DNA from: Streptomyces peucetius
GTDB lineage: Bacteria > Actinomycetota > Actinomycetes > Streptomycetales > Streptomycetaceae
Reading direction: 5' to 3'
Assembly (NCBI RefSeq): GCF_025854275.1
Contig: NZ_CP107567.1
Coordinates: 4,092,001-4,156,000 of the forward strand
DNA length: 64,000 nt
Under the pieces are notes generated by a model, which ran no database searches, was not told the DNA's origin, and saw only the letters and a program-made list of their open reading frames with translations. Of this stretch, positions 41,676 to 50,845 are shown piece after piece (positions within the stretch are counted from its first letter, which is position 1; every line of letters starts with the position of its first letter). The translations under genes and the position numbers were made by a program.

Positions 41676-42971
41676 TCAGCCCTCCAGGAAGGCGACGAGC
41701 GCGTTCGCGAGCAGATAGGGGTCGTCGGCGCCGCAGAGCTCGCGGGCGCTGTGCATCGACAGGATCGCGACGCCGATGTCGACGGTGTGGATGCCGTGGC
41801 GGGCGGCGGTGATCGGTCCGATGGTCGTGCCGCACGGCATCGCGTTGTTCGACACGAACGTCTGCCACGGCACGCCGGCCTTCTCGCAGGCCGCGGCGAA
41901 ATGGGCCCGGCCCTGGCCGTCGGTGGCGTACCGCTGGTTGACGTTGACCTTGAGGATGGGGCCGCCGTTGGCGCGCGGGTGGTGCGTCGGGTCGTGCCGC
42001 TCGCCGTAGTTGGGGTGCACGGCGTGGCCGGTGTCGGAGGAGAGGCAGACGGTGCCGGCGAAGGCGCGGGCCCGGTCCTCGTAGCCGCCGCCGCGGGCGA
42101 ACACCGAGCGCTCCAGCACTGAGCCGAGCAGCGGGCCGTCGGCGCCGGTGTCCGACTGGGAGCCGTTCTCCTCGTGGTCGAAGGCGGCGAGTACGGGGAT
42201 GTACGCCAGGTCGGAGGAGGCGGAGACCGCCGCCAGCGCGGCCGTGCCGGCGTGGACGGAGATGAGGTTGTCCATCCGGGGACCGGCGACGAGCTCCCGG
42301 TCGCGTCCCAGGTAGGCGGGCGGCTCGATCGAGTGGGGCATCAGGTCCCAGCCGGTGACCTCGCCCTCCGCGAGACCGGTCTCCTGCTCGAGGAAGCGGA
42401 TCAGGTCGCCTTCCTCGACGTCGCCGAGTCCCCAGATCGGCTGCATGTGGCGCTGCCGGTCGAGCTTGAGCCCGTCGGTGTTGACGGAGCGGTCGAGGTG
42501 GACGGCGAGCTGCGGTACGCGCAGCAGCGCCCGGTCGACGTTGACCAGCCGGTGGGTGCCGTCGCGCAGGGTGAGCCGGCCCGCGAGTCCGAGGTCGCGG
42601 TCGAGCCAGGTGTTGAGCAGGGTCCCGCCGTAGACCTCGACGGCGATCTGCCGCCAGCCGTGGGCGCCGGTGTCCGGCAGGGGCTTGACGCGCAGGTTCG
42701 GCGAGTCGGTGTGGGCCCCGACGATACGGAAGGGGGTGTGGGCCGAGACGCCCTCGGGCACGTACCAGGCGATGAGCGCGCCGCCGCGCTGTACGTACTT
42801 TCCGCCGGTGGTGCCGTCCCAGGCGTCCGTCTCCAGCACTTCCCGGAAGCCGGCCTTCTCGAGCCGCTCGGCTGCTGCGGCGACTGCGTGGTACGGCGTG
42901 GGTGCGGCCGTGAGGAAGGCCATGAGGTCATCGGTGTGGCCGCGATCGAAGCGGGCAGGTTCGCTGCTCAT
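41676..42971 (-). CDS. M18 family aminopeptidase
   Basis: A 431-residue metallopeptidase (DNPEP/ApeB type) releasing acidic or other N-terminal residues in the cytoplasm. Zinc ligands are visible in GAHTDSPNLRVKP (His), AAFDHEENGSQSDTGADG (Asp/Glu pair) and the C-terminal MHSARELCG (His). SDTGHAVHPNYGERHDPTHH is the family's internal signature. The dodecameric M18 fold is expected from length. ATG 42971 is chosen over GTG 42995; neither has a strong ribosome site. Confidence 0.93.
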   Translation of the reverse strand: MSSEPARFDRGHTDDLMAFLTAAPTPYHAVAAAAERLEKAGFREVLETDAWDGTTGGKYVQRGGALIAWYVPEGVSAHTPFRIVGAHTDSPNLRVKPLPDTGAHGWRQIAVEVYGGTLLNTWLDRDLGLAGRLTLRDGTHRLVNVDRALLRVPQLAVHLDRSVNTDGLKLDRQRHMQPIWGLGDVEEGDLIRFLEQETGLAEGEVTGWDLMPHSIEPPAYLGRDRELVAGPRMDNLISVHAGTAALAAVSASSDLAYIPVLAAFDHEENGSQSDTGADGPLLGSVLERSVFARGGGYEDRARAFAGTVCLSSDTGHAVHPNYGERHDPTHHPRANGGPILKVNVNQRYATDGQGRAHFAAACEKAGVPWQTFVSNNAMPCGTTIGPITAARHGIHTVDIGVAILSMHSARELCGADDPYLLANALVAFLEG

Positions 42972-43050
42972 GAAGTTCACCTTAACGAGGCGCACCGCCG
43001 GGCCCCATGCCGGTTCACGGAGTCCGGGACGACGGCCCGACGCCGTTCTG

Positions 43051-43698
43051 CTACAGGTGGTCGAACTCGGTCAGGTCGATGTCGATGTCGTACGGAAGGG
43101 GGAGCTCGACCCGGTCGTGGTGCACCCCTGTGGACACGTACGCCTTTGTCACCGGGTCGTAGTCGTAGGTGCAGACGATGGGGCGGTCGTGGTCGCCGGC
43201 CATCTCGACCCGTCAGAAGTGCGGGATCCTGGCGGCGGCGTACTTGTGCGGCTTGGTGTCGCGGTCGCGTTCCTCGGAGTCCGGCGAGACGACCTCGACG
43301 GCGAGGAGGACGTCCGCGGCTTCGTAGCGGGTCTGGCGGCGACCGGTCTCTCCTTCGGCCTTGATGACGACCAGGTCCGGTTCCGGGGCGTTGCGCGGGC
43401 CGAGGACGACGGCCATTTCGCGGCGCACCCTGAGGTGCTCGGGAAGGCTGAGGCGCAGACCCTTTTCCAGCAGGAACATCACCAGCGAGTGAAAAGCGCG
43501 CTGCGGCCTCACGAAGACCAGGCTCCCGTCGATCAACTCTGTGTGCGGCGGGAGGTCGAGCGTGAAGTAGTCGTCCACGGTGTAGCCGTCCACGGGGGGC
43601 ATCGGCCACTTGGGACCGTCCGGCTGCCGGTGCTCGGTCCAGCTGTCGGTGCCTTCCGGCTTCCGCTGCTGCGAATCGGGCGGTGCTTCGGCGGTCAT
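43051..43698 (-). pseudogene. Uma2-family (DUF820) nuclease-fold gene interrupted by an in-frame stop
   Basis: Reading from ATG 43698, a 161-residue product ends at a TGA (43215-43213) in the context IPHF-stop-RVE. The family invariably continues IPHFWRVE, so TGG has become TGA. The same frame then runs on for 53 family-like codons (DRPIVCTYDYDPVTKAYVST to LTEFDHL) to TAG at 43051. The PD-(D/E)XK-type core is before the stop: PEPDLVVIKAE and LAVEVVSPDS. A truncated protein might fold but lacks the final strands. Either recent pseudogene, sequence error or, less likely, readthrough. Confidence 0.85.
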
Positions 43699-43812
43699 GG
43701 TTCCTCCCACTGGGCGGGATTCTCGGCCTGTACGACAGGCTACCCAGCGCGAACGACGGTGCCGCCACCCGAACGAGTCGGGCGGCGGCACCGTCTTGAT
43801 GGGCGGCGAAGG

Positions 43813-45639
43813 CTAGAACGCGGCCTCGTCCAGGTCCATCAGCGAACCGTCGACCGTCTCGGCGAGCGCGCGCTCGACGGAGACGCCCGGCAGGACGTTG
43901 GCGGCGAAGAACTTCGCGGCCGCGATCTTGCCCTGGTAGAAGGGCACGTCCTTGGCGGAGGCGGTCTCCAGCTTCTCGGCGGCGACGGCCGCGCCGCGGA
44001 GCAGCAGGTAGGCGACGACCACGTCTCCGGAGGCCATCAGCAGGCGGGTGGTGTTGAGGCCCACCTTGTAGATGTTCTTGACGTCCTCGCCGGTGGCGAT
44101 GAGGTCGTTGGTCATGGTGCCGACGATGGCCTCGAGGTCCACGGCGGCCTTGGCGAGCGCGTCGCGGGCGCCGGACAGCTCCTCGCCGCCGGTGCCGACC
44201 GCGAGGAACTTCTTGATCTCCTCGGAGAGGGTGTTCAGCGCCTGGCCCTGGTCGCGGACGATCTTCCGGAAGAAGTAGTCCTGGCCCTGGATGGCGGTGG
44301 TGCCCTCGTAGAGGGTGTCGATCTTGGCGTCGCGGATGTACTGCTCGATCGGGTACTCCTGCAGGTAGCCCGAGCCGCCGAAGGTCTGCAGCGACTGGGC
44401 CAGCTGCTCGTACGACCTCTCGGAGCCGTAGCCCTTGACGATCGGCAGCAGCAGGTCGTTCAGCGCGACGAGTGCCTTGGCGTCCTCGCCCGCGGCCTCC
44501 TTGACGGCGATCTCGTCCTGGATGGACGCGGTGTACAGCACCAGGGCGCGCATGCCCTCGGCGTACGCCTTCTGCGTCATCAGGGAGCGGCGCACGTCGG
44601 GGTGGTGCGTGATGGTGACCTTGGGGGCGGTCTTGTCCGCGAAGTTCTTCAGGTCGGGGCCCTGGACGCGCTCCTTGGCGTACTCCAGCGCGTTCAGGTA
44701 GCCGGTGGAGAGGGTGGCGATGGCCTTCGTGCCGACCATCATCCGCGCGAACTCGATGATCATGAACATCTGGCGGATGCCGTCGTGCTTGTCGCCGATC
44801 AGCCAGCCCTTGGCGGGGTGCTGGTCGCCGAAGGTCATCTCGCAGGTGTTGGAGGCCTTGAGGCCCATCTTGTGCTCGACGTTCGTCGCGTAGACGCCGT
44901 TGCGCTCGCCCAGCTCGCCGGTCTCCCAGTCGAAGTGGTACTTGGGCACGAGGAAGAGGGAGAGGCCCTTGGTGCCGGGGCCGTGGCCCTCGGGGCGCGC
45001 CAGCACGTAGTGGAGGATGTTCTCCTCCATGTCGTGCTCACCGGAGGTGATGAAGCGCTTCACGCCCTCGATGTGCCAGGAGCCGTCGTCCTGCTGGACC
45101 GCCTTGGTGCGGCCGGCGCCGACGTCCGAGCCGGCGTCCGGCTCGGTGAGGACCATGGTGGAGCCCCAGCGCTTCTCGACGGCTATCTCGGCGACCTTCT
45201 TCTGCGCCTCGTTGCCCTCCTGGAAGAGGATGCCGGCGAAGGCGGGGCCGGAGGAGTACATCCACACGGCCGGGTTCGAGCCGAGCAGCAGCTCCGCGTA
45301 GGACCAGATCAGGGAGCGGGGCGAGGTGGTGCCGCCGATCTCCTCGGGCAGGCCCAGGCGCCAGTACTCGGAGTCCATGAAGGCCTTGTAGCTCTTCTTG
45401 AAGCTCTCGGGGACCGGCGCGGTGTTGGTCGCGGGGTCGAACACCGGCGGGTTGCGGTCGGCGTCGGCGAACGACTCGGCGAGCTCGTTCTCCGCGAGGC
45501 GGGCGATCTCCTCGAGGATGGACTTGGCGGTGTCGACGTCCATCTCCGCGAACGGGCCGGTGCCGTACAGCTTGTCGCGCCCGAGGACCTCGAAGAGGTT
45601 GAACTCGATGTCGCGGAGATTCGACTTGTAGTGCCCCAT
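43813..45639 (-). CDS. Acyl-CoA dehydrogenase, FadE5-like
   Basis: A 608-residue flavoenzyme that alpha,beta-dehydrogenates fatty acyl-CoA. The start [20 protein letters not shown] and length match mycobacterial FadE5, a broad-chain-length form. [20 protein letters not shown] binds FAD/substrate. [20 protein letters not shown] carries the catalytic-base Glu. An acyl-CoA dehydrogenase C-terminal helical extension ends [13 protein letters not shown] 45639 follows CGGAG. Two palindromic elements sit about 45-80 bp upstream and are probable operators, so expression is likely fatty-acid regulated. Confidence 0.92.
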   Translation of the reverse strand: MGHYKSNLRDIEFNLFEVLGRDKLYGTGPFAEMDVDTAKSILEEIARLAENELAESFADADRNPPVFDPATNTAPVPESFKKSYKAFMDSEYWRLGLPEEIGGTTSPRSLIWSYAELLLGSNPAVWMYSSGPAFAGILFQEGNEAQKKVAEIAVEKRWGSTMVLTEPDAGSDVGAGRTKAVQQDDGSWHIEGVKRFITSGEHDMEENILHYVLARPEGHGPGTKGLSLFLVPKYHFDWETGELGERNGVYATNVEHKMGLKASNTCEMTFGDQHPAKGWLIGDKHDGIRQMFMIIEFARMMVGTKAIATLSTGYLNALEYAKERVQGPDLKNFADKTAPKVTITHHPDVRRSLMTQKAYAEGMRALVLYTASIQDEIAVKEAAGEDAKALVALNDLLLPIVKGYGSERSYEQLAQSLQTFGGSGYLQEYPIEQYIRDAKIDTLYEGTTAIQGQDYFFRKIVRDQGQALNTLSEEIKKFLAVGTGGEELSGARDALAKAAVDLEAIVGTMTNDLIATGEDVKNIYKVGLNTTRLLMASGDVVVAYLLLRGAAVAAEKLETASAKDVPFYQGKIAAAKFFAANVLPGVSVERALAETVDGSLMDLDEAAF

Positions 45640-45680
45640 GGCGACGGCTCCGTAAAGATCGGAAATCGGATTTCTCATCC

Positions 45681-45694
45681 ACTTACCAGCAAGT
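45681..45694. promoter_or_regulatory. Palindrome ACTT-n6-AAGT upstream of the FadE5-like gene
   Basis: ACTTACCAGCAAGT resembles TetR-type operators seen before actinobacterial acyl-CoA dehydrogenase genes. It is 42 bp from the start codon. Confidence 0.5.
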
Positions 45695-45708
45695 AGCTCC
45701 GATGATGC

Positions 45709-45720
45709 TACCCGTCGGTA
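45709..45720. promoter_or_regulatory. Palindrome TACC-n4-GGTA upstream of the FadE5-like gene
   Basis: TACCCGTCGGTA shares the TACC/GGTA half-site with the neighbouring element 14 bp away, suggesting a paired operator. Confidence 0.4.
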
Positions 45721-45912
45721 ATAAGATGCAACCCTGTCCGGCCGTCTGTGACAAGACTCGCGCGGAAACTGGTGCCGGCGGCCGCCCCCGGGACACCGGG
45801 GGACTCATGGGGAGCGTGTGGCGGCATCCGCCCGGACGTCCGCCCGTCGAACGTGCGGCCGGGATGCGGGCGGTGGCCCCGCCGGGTGCGCGCGTTCAGT
45901 ACTCTTGCGGGC

Positions 45913-46362
45913 ATGTACGGCTACGACCAGGCCCCGGGCGCCCAGCAGCAGTACGTGCCCCAGCAGCCCTCCTACGGAGAGCAGCCGCTGTACCCCGAGC
46001 CGTCGCCTCCGTCCCTGGCCGACGCGGTGCGGGCCTTCACGACGGGGTCGATGTCGGCCGAGGACTTCCAGCAGATCTTCGCGACGTCGAAGGTCTACTG
46101 CCCCCGCGGCGACAACCCGGGCTTCCTGGCGCTGCACAACACCCAGCAGCCGGTCATCCCGATGTTCACCACGCTCAAGGAACTGCGCAGGTACGCGGGC
46201 AAGGAGTCCAAGTACTTCGTCATCACCGGCGCCGAGGTGATCGACCTGCTGCCGACCGGGTACGGCTTCGTGCTCGACATGGAGGGGGACCACCGGATGG
46301 TCTTCGACGCGAAGGCGGTCGAGCAGATGGTCGACTTCGCGATGCGTCGGATGTACGGCTAG
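45913..46362 (+). CDS. SseB-family protein
   Basis: A 149-residue protein. A Tyr/Gln/Pro-rich N-terminal 35 residues (DQAPGAQQQYVPQQPSYGEQ) precede an SseB N-terminal domain. That domain has IFATSKVYCPRGDNPGFLAL, VIPMFTTLKELRRYAGKESK and GAEVIDLLPTGYGFVLDMEG. In Streptomyces such proteins occur beside secretion or conserved loci, with no proven role; the enterobacterial SseB name refers to a different type III protein. ATG 45913 is preferred over upstream in-frame starts in the promoter gap, because a TACTCT hexamer lies seven bases before it. Confidence 0.8.
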   Translation: MYGYDQAPGAQQQYVPQQPSYGEQPLYPEPSPPSLADAVRAFTTGSMSAEDFQQIFATSKVYCPRGDNPGFLALHNTQQPVIPMFTTLKELRRYAGKESKYFVITGAEVIDLLPTGYGFVLDMEGDHRMVFDAKAVEQMVDFAMRRMYG

Positions 46363-46407
46363 GCCACCGACGCCGCGCGGCCGCAGGCCGGCGCCGCGGT
46401 TCTGGAG

Positions 46408-46433
46408 CGCCCGGAAGGAATTCCTTCCGGGCG
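46408..46433 (+). terminator. Perfect 26-bp palindromic hairpin after the SseB gene
   Basis: CGCCCGGAAGGAA is followed immediately by its own complement, then TTCGTCGTT. It lies 46 bp past the stop. Confidence 0.82.
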
Positions 46434-46461
46434 TTCGTCGTTCCGGGTGGTGAGAAGTTCA

Positions 46462-46486
46462 TTGTTCAACTAAAGTCGTCGAACAA
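46462..46486. promoter_or_regulatory. TTGTTC-n13-GAACAA inverted repeat before the pirin gene
   Basis: Perfect 6-bp arms with partial inner symmetry (CAACTAAAG to GTCG), eleven bases before the start codon and overlapping the expected promoter. It looks like a MarR/TetR-type operator. Confidence 0.6.
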
Positions 46487-46497
46487 GGAGGTCCGCC

Positions 46498-47454
46498 ATG
46501 CCCGCAGTGACTGTCGAGAACCCGATCACCCTGCCGCGCGTCGCCGCGCCCGCCGAGGCCGTTCCGCGGCCCGTGCTCGCCGTGACCACGGCGCCGAGCG
46601 GTTTCGAAGGGGAGGGATTCCCGGTGCGCCGGGCGTTCGCCGGCATCAACTATCAGTACCTCGACCCGTTCATCATGATGGACCAGATGGGCGAGGTGGA
46701 GTACGCCGCAGGAGAGCCGAAGGGCACGCCCTGGCACCCGCACCGGGGCTTCGAGACGGTCACCTACCTGATCGACGGCACCTTCGTGCACCAGGACAGC
46801 AACGGCGGCGGCGGGACCATCCAGAACGGCGACACCCAGTGGATGACAGCCGGCAGCGGGCTGTTGCACATCGAGGCTCCGCCGGAGTCCCTGGTCATGT
46901 CCGGCGGGCTGTTCCACGGGCTCCAGCTGTGGGTGAACCTCCCCGCGAGCGACAAGATGATGAACCCGCGCTACCAGGACATCCGCGGCGGCCATGTGCG
47001 GCTGCTGACCTCCCCGGACGGCGGCGCGCTGCTGCGGGTGATCGCCGGTGAGCTGGACGGCCACGAGGGCCCGGGTATCACGCACACGCCGATCACGATG
47101 ATCCACGCCACCCTGGCGCCTGGCGCCGGGATCACCCTGCCGTGGCGCGAGGACTTCAACGGTCTGGCCTACGTCCTCGCGGGCCGCGGCACGGTCGGCC
47201 AGGAGCTGCGTCCGGTGCGGACCGGGCAGACGGCCGTCTTCGGCGACGGCGGTTCGCTGACCGTCAGGGCGGACGAGGAGCAGGACTCCAACACGCCCGA
47301 TCTGGAGATCGTGCTCCTCGGCGGCCGTCCGATCCGTGAGCCGATGGCGCACTACGGACCGTTCGTGATGAACACCCAGGCGGAGCTGAAGCAGGCCTTC
47401 GAGGACTTCCAGAAGGGCCTGCTCGGTACCGTCCCCGCGGTCCACGGCATGTAG
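46498..47454 (+). CDS. Pirin-family protein
   Basis: A 318-residue bicupin. The N-terminal cupin holds the iron ligands in WHPHRGFETVTYLIDGTFVH and GLLHIEAP (three His and one Glu). GGHVRLLTSPDGGALLRVIA begins the C-terminal domain. Pirins act as redox-sensing transcription co-regulators or quercetinase-like dioxygenases; bacterial forms may modulate pyruvate metabolism. AAGGAGG precedes ATG 46498 by six bases. The operator-like repeat at 46462 suggests stress-dependent control. Confidence 0.92.
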   Translation: MPAVTVENPITLPRVAAPAEAVPRPVLAVTTAPSGFEGEGFPVRRAFAGINYQYLDPFIMMDQMGEVEYAAGEPKGTPWHPHRGFETVTYLIDGTFVHQDSNGGGGTIQNGDTQWMTAGSGLLHIEAPPESLVMSGGLFHGLQLWVNLPASDKMMNPRYQDIRGGHVRLLTSPDGGALLRVIAGELDGHEGPGITHTPITMIHATLAPGAGITLPWREDFNGLAYVLAGRGTVGQELRPVRTGQTAVFGDGGSLTVRADEEQDSNTPDLEIVLLGGRPIREPMAHYGPFVMNTQAELKQAFEDFQKGLLGTVPAVHGM

Positions 47455-47472
47455 CAGGCACTCCTCGCCCGG

Positions 47473-47497
47473 CGCCCCGTCACCTCGTGACGGGGCG
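47473..47497 (+). terminator. Hairpin terminator after the pirin gene
   Basis: CGCCCCGTCAC and GTGACGGGGCG form a perfect 11-bp stem with loop CTC. Confidence 0.85.
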
Positions 47498-47555
47498 TCA
47501 CCCGTGCGGACCGGGTGGGCGGGACGGGTACGGGCGGCCGTGGTCGGGTGGGGCT

Positions 47556-48641
47556 GTGCCCCCGTCGAAGCCGCTGCTGCCCGAACCCGTGAAGCGTCTC
47601 TGCGCCTGGTGCGTCGTCGCGCTGCTCGTCACGGCGGTCGTGGTCGTCGGCGCCTGGTTGGTCGTCAGGTTCCGTACCGCCGTGACGCCCGTACTCCTCG
47701 CGCTGCTCGGGGCGGCGCTGCTCGGGCCGCTGAACCGGCGGCTGCTGCTGATGAAGGTGCAGCGTTCCCTGGCCGCCGCGCTGACCTGCGCCGGCGTGGT
47801 CGCCGTCGTCGGCGGGGCGGTCTACATCATCGTCAGCGCGCTCGTCGAGACCGGCGACCAGATCATCGACTCCCTGCGGCGGGCCGCGACCGACCTGTCC
47901 CGGCACTTCGGAGCCGCCGGGACCTCCCTCGACGACCTCGCCTCCAACGCCAGGGAAATGCTGGGCAAGTTCGGCGGAACGGCCGCCTCCGGGGTGATCT
48001 CGGGGCTGGGTGTGGTGAGCGAGATGATCGCGACGGCCGTGCTGGCCCTGCTGCTGATCTTCTTCTTCCTGCGGGACTCCGACCGGGCAGTCGAAGCGCT
48101 GCGCTCCTTCGCGCCCGGTCACGGCGGCGAACTGGCGGAGGCGATCGCCCGCCGTGCCTTCTGCGGTGTCCAGGGCTTCATGCGCGGGACGACGTTCATC
48201 GCGCTGATCGACGCGGCCTGCATCACGATCGGGCTGCTGATCCTCCGGGTGCCCGGCGCGATCGGGCTCGGGGCGCTCGTCTTCGTCGGCGCGTACATCC
48301 CCTACCTGGGGGCGTTCGTCTCCGGCGCGGTCGCCGTCCTCGTCGCCCTCGCCGACCGGGGGTTCGTCATCGCGCTGTGGGCGCTCGCGGTGGTGCTGGC
48401 GGTACAGATGCTGGAGGGGCACGTGCTCCAGCCGATGATCCAGAGCCGTACGGTCCACATGCATCCGGCGGTGGTGCTGCTGGCGATCGCGGCGGGGGCG
48501 GGCCTCGCGGGCATCCTCGGGATGCTGCTCGCCGTGCCGGTCACCGCCGCCGCGTTCGGCGTCGTCCGCGAGCTGCGGGCCCGCTACGGCCCGGCCGGCA
48601 CACCGGGAGCTTCCGGCTCGGCCGGCACGCCGGGCTCGTAG
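47556..48641 (+). CDS. AI-2E family transporter (PerM/YdiK type)
   Basis: A 361-residue membrane protein with about eight helices. Two N-terminal helices, a soluble stretch (IIDSLRRAATDLSRHFGAAG), a three-helix block and the signature GAIGLGALVFVGAYIPYLGA mark the AI-2E transporter superfamily. PerM-like members export autoinducer-2 or act as Na+/H+ antiporters; the substrate is unassigned. The short C-terminal tail (GPAGTPGASGSAGTPGS) is encoded in the 58 bp that overlap, antisense, the end of the SpoIIE-type gene. GTG 47556 has a GGGTGGGG region just before it. Confidence 0.87.
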   Translation: MPPSKPLLPEPVKRLCAWCVVALLVTAVVVVGAWLVVRFRTAVTPVLLALLGAALLGPLNRRLLLMKVQRSLAAALTCAGVVAVVGGAVYIIVSALVETGDQIIDSLRRAATDLSRHFGAAGTSLDDLASNAREMLGKFGGTAASGVISGLGVVSEMIATAVLALLLIFFFLRDSDRAVEALRSFAPGHGGELAEAIARRAFCGVQGFMRGTTFIALIDAACITIGLLILRVPGAIGLGALVFVGAYIPYLGAFVSGAVAVLVALADRGFVIALWALAVVLAVQMLEGHVLQPMIQSRTVHMHPAVVLLAIAAGAGLAGILGMLLAVPVTAAAFGVVRELRARYGPAGTPGASGSAGTPGS

Positions 48642-50695
48642 AGCTCGAACCAGATCGACTTGCCCTCGCCCCTCGGGTCCACGCCCCAGTTGTCCGCCAG
48701 CATCTCCGTCAGCAGCAGCCCGCGCCCCGAGGAGGCCATCTCACCCGGCCGGCGCCGGTGCGGCAGCTCGTCGCTGGCGTCGGTGACCTCCACCCGCAGA
48801 TGCCGTCGTGCGTCGCCGTGCACCACCTCGGCCATGATCAGTGCGTCGCCGTCGGTGTGCACGAGCACATTGGTGACCATCTCCGAGACCATCAGGACCG
48901 CGGAGTCGATCTGCTCGGTGTCCCGCCAGTCGTGGAGCAGCTCACGCAGATGCTGCCGGGCGGCCGCGATCCGTTCCGGCTGCGCCTGGGCGACGGTCAT
49001 CGCCGTACGACGCGGAGCCCGCCGGGAGGGCCGCCCTTCCCGGCACAGCAGCACCAGTGCGATGTCGTCCTCGCGCCGGTCGGCGAGCGGCCCGGTCGTG
49101 TAGTGCGAGGACGGGCCGTGCACTGCTTGGACGAGGCCGTCCGCGAGATCCTCCAGCGACTCGCCGATGTGCTCCTCCAGAACGCCGCGCAGTCTGGCCC
49201 AGCCGGTGTCGAGGTCGTGGCCACCGGTCTCCAGGAGACCGTCGGTGCAGATCATCAGCGTCTCGCCCGGCTCCAGGACGAATCTGGTCGTCGGATAGTC
49301 GGAGTCCGGGTCGATGCCCAGCGGCAGCCCGCCCTCGGTCGGGCGCAGCAGCACCGTGCCGTCGGAGGTCCGCACGGCGGGCTCGCAGTGCCCGGCGCGG
49401 GCGATCTCGACGAGGCCGGTGGCCGGGTCCACCTCCAGGTAGAGGCACGTCGCGAAACGGGGGCTGGAGTAGTCCCCCTCCGCGTAGGTGTCGGTGATGC
49501 CGTGCAGGAAGCGGGAGGCGCGCGAGAGGACCGCGTCCGGCCGGTGTCCCTCGGAGGCGTAGGCGCGCAGGGCGATACGCAGCTGCCCCATGAGTCCCGC
49601 GGCCCGTACGTCGTGCCCCTGGACGTCTCCGATGACCAGGGCCGTACGGCCGGACGGCAGGGGGATCACGTCGTACCAGTCGCCGCCGACCTGGAGCCCG
49701 CCACCGGTCGGCACGTACCGTGCGGCGACCGCCATGCCGGGGATCTCCGGGCCGAGCTGGGGCATCATCGAGCGCTGCAGGCCGAGGGAGAGTTCCCGTT
49801 CGGTCTCCGCGACGCCGGCGCGGGCCAGCGCCTGGGCGAGCATCCGGGCGACCGTGGTGAGCACCGAGCGTTCGTCGGGGGTGAAGGCCACCGGGTGGCG
49901 GAAGGCCGCCATCCAGGCGCCCATGGTCCGGCCTGCGACGATCAGGGGCAGGAACGCCCACGACTGGCGGCCGAAGCGCTGGGCGAGCGGCCAGGTGACG
50001 GGGTAGCGGCGGCGGTACTCGCCGGGGGTCGGCAGATAGACGGCCCGCCCGCTGCGCACCACGTCGGCGGCCGGGTAGCCGGTGTCCAGCGGCAGGTCCG
50101 TGAACGGCTGCTCGTCGTCCGCGCTGTGCCCGTGGTGGCCGACGATCGTCAGATGGTCACCGGCCACTCCGAAGACCGCCAGGCCGTCCGGGGAGAAACC
50201 GGGCATCGACAGGGACGAGGCGACCCGCAGCACCTCTGCCGTGGAGCGGGCCTCCGCGAGGGCCCGGCCCGCGTCCAGCAGGAACGCCTCACGGTGGCGT
50301 CGCCAGTCGCCGGTGATCGGCGTCTGCGCGGCCGTCGTGCCGGGCTGCGGCTCCGCGACCTCCTGGAGGGTGCCGAACAGCAGATAGCCGTCGCCCTCCG
50401 CCCGGGCCCTGGTGCGGCTGCGGACGGTGCGCAGCACCCGGCCGGTGTCGTCCACCACGCGGAGCCGCGCCTCGGCGAGCGTGCCTTCGGCGACGGCGAG
50501 GGAGATGACGCCGTTGATCTCGCTCCAGTCGACGGGGTGGAAGCGGGAGCGCACGACGGACGCGGTGATGTCGCCGGCTTCGGGAGCCAGCTCGATCAGC
50601 CGGGCGGCCTCGGCGTCGAGCGCGACCGACCCGGATCTGGTGTCCCATCGCCACACACCGGTCGCGATGGCGGCCAGGACGTCCTCCGTGCGCAT
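48584..50695 (-). CDS. PAS-GAF-SpoIIE phosphatase-HATPase multidomain signalling protein
   Basis: A 703-residue cytoplasmic regulator. A PAS-like sensor covers about 1-115 and a GAF domain 140-300. A PP2C-type SpoIIE phosphatase (310-545) has the metal-binding GGDWYDVIPLPSGRTALVIG, DVQGHD and CTDGLLETGG motifs and REDDIALVLL. A C-terminal HATPase_c_2 anti-sigma-kinase-like domain (560-690) has VSEMVTNVLVHTDGDA and RGLLLTEMLADNWGV. It probably dephosphorylates an anti-anti-sigma factor, while the kinase-like domain binds a sigma factor or the same partner: a partner-switching hub in one chain. ATG 50695. The 3' end overlaps the AI-2E gene by 58 bp. Confidence 0.93.
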   Translation of the reverse strand: MRTEDVLAAIATGVWRWDTRSGSVALDAEAARLIELAPEAGDITASVVRSRFHPVDWSEINGVISLAVAEGTLAEARLRVVDDTGRVLRTVRSRTRARAEGDGYLLFGTLQEVAEPQPGTTAAQTPITGDWRRHREAFLLDAGRALAEARSTAEVLRVASSLSMPGFSPDGLAVFGVAGDHLTIVGHHGHSADDEQPFTDLPLDTGYPAADVVRSGRAVYLPTPGEYRRRYPVTWPLAQRFGRQSWAFLPLIVAGRTMGAWMAAFRHPVAFTPDERSVLTTVARMLAQALARAGVAETERELSLGLQRSMMPQLGPEIPGMAVAARYVPTGGGLQVGGDWYDVIPLPSGRTALVIGDVQGHDVRAAGLMGQLRIALRAYASEGHRPDAVLSRASRFLHGITDTYAEGDYSSPRFATCLYLEVDPATGLVEIARAGHCEPAVRTSDGTVLLRPTEGGLPLGIDPDSDYPTTRFVLEPGETLMICTDGLLETGGHDLDTGWARLRGVLEEHIGESLEDLADGLVQAVHGPSSHYTTGPLADRREDDIALVLLCREGRPSRRAPRRTAMTVAQAQPERIAAARQHLRELLHDWRDTEQIDSAVLMVSEMVTNVLVHTDGDALIMAEVVHGDARRHLRVEVTDASDELPHRRRPGEMASSGRGLLLTEMLADNWGVDPRGEGKSIWFELYEPGVPAEPEAPGVPAGP

Positions 50696-50845
50696 TGCCT
50701 CACTTTATTCCGATCATCACGATTGAGACGCGGCAGGACGCCGCCGGGGGAGGGTGTCGCGTCTATGTCAATGGGCCGGACGGGGGCCGGGCGGTAACCT
50801 TGCAAAGGTTGTGCCCACCCAAACGCTAAGACTGGATGAACGACG

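Noticed and set aside
43130..43138. A further DnaA-like box (TGTGGACAC) inside the Uma2 gene
   Set aside because: One mismatch and in coding sequence; not comparable to the three perfect promoter copies.
42670..45696. A 1008-codon open frame antisense to the M18, Uma2 and FadE5-like genes
   Set aside because: Composition is that of a shadow frame (Val/Gly/Leu/Arg repeats) and it crosses three recognised genes.
47504..50797. A 1097-codon open frame overlapping the AI-2E and SpoIIE-type genes
   Set aside because: No motif; both real genes have complete conserved domains in the other frames.
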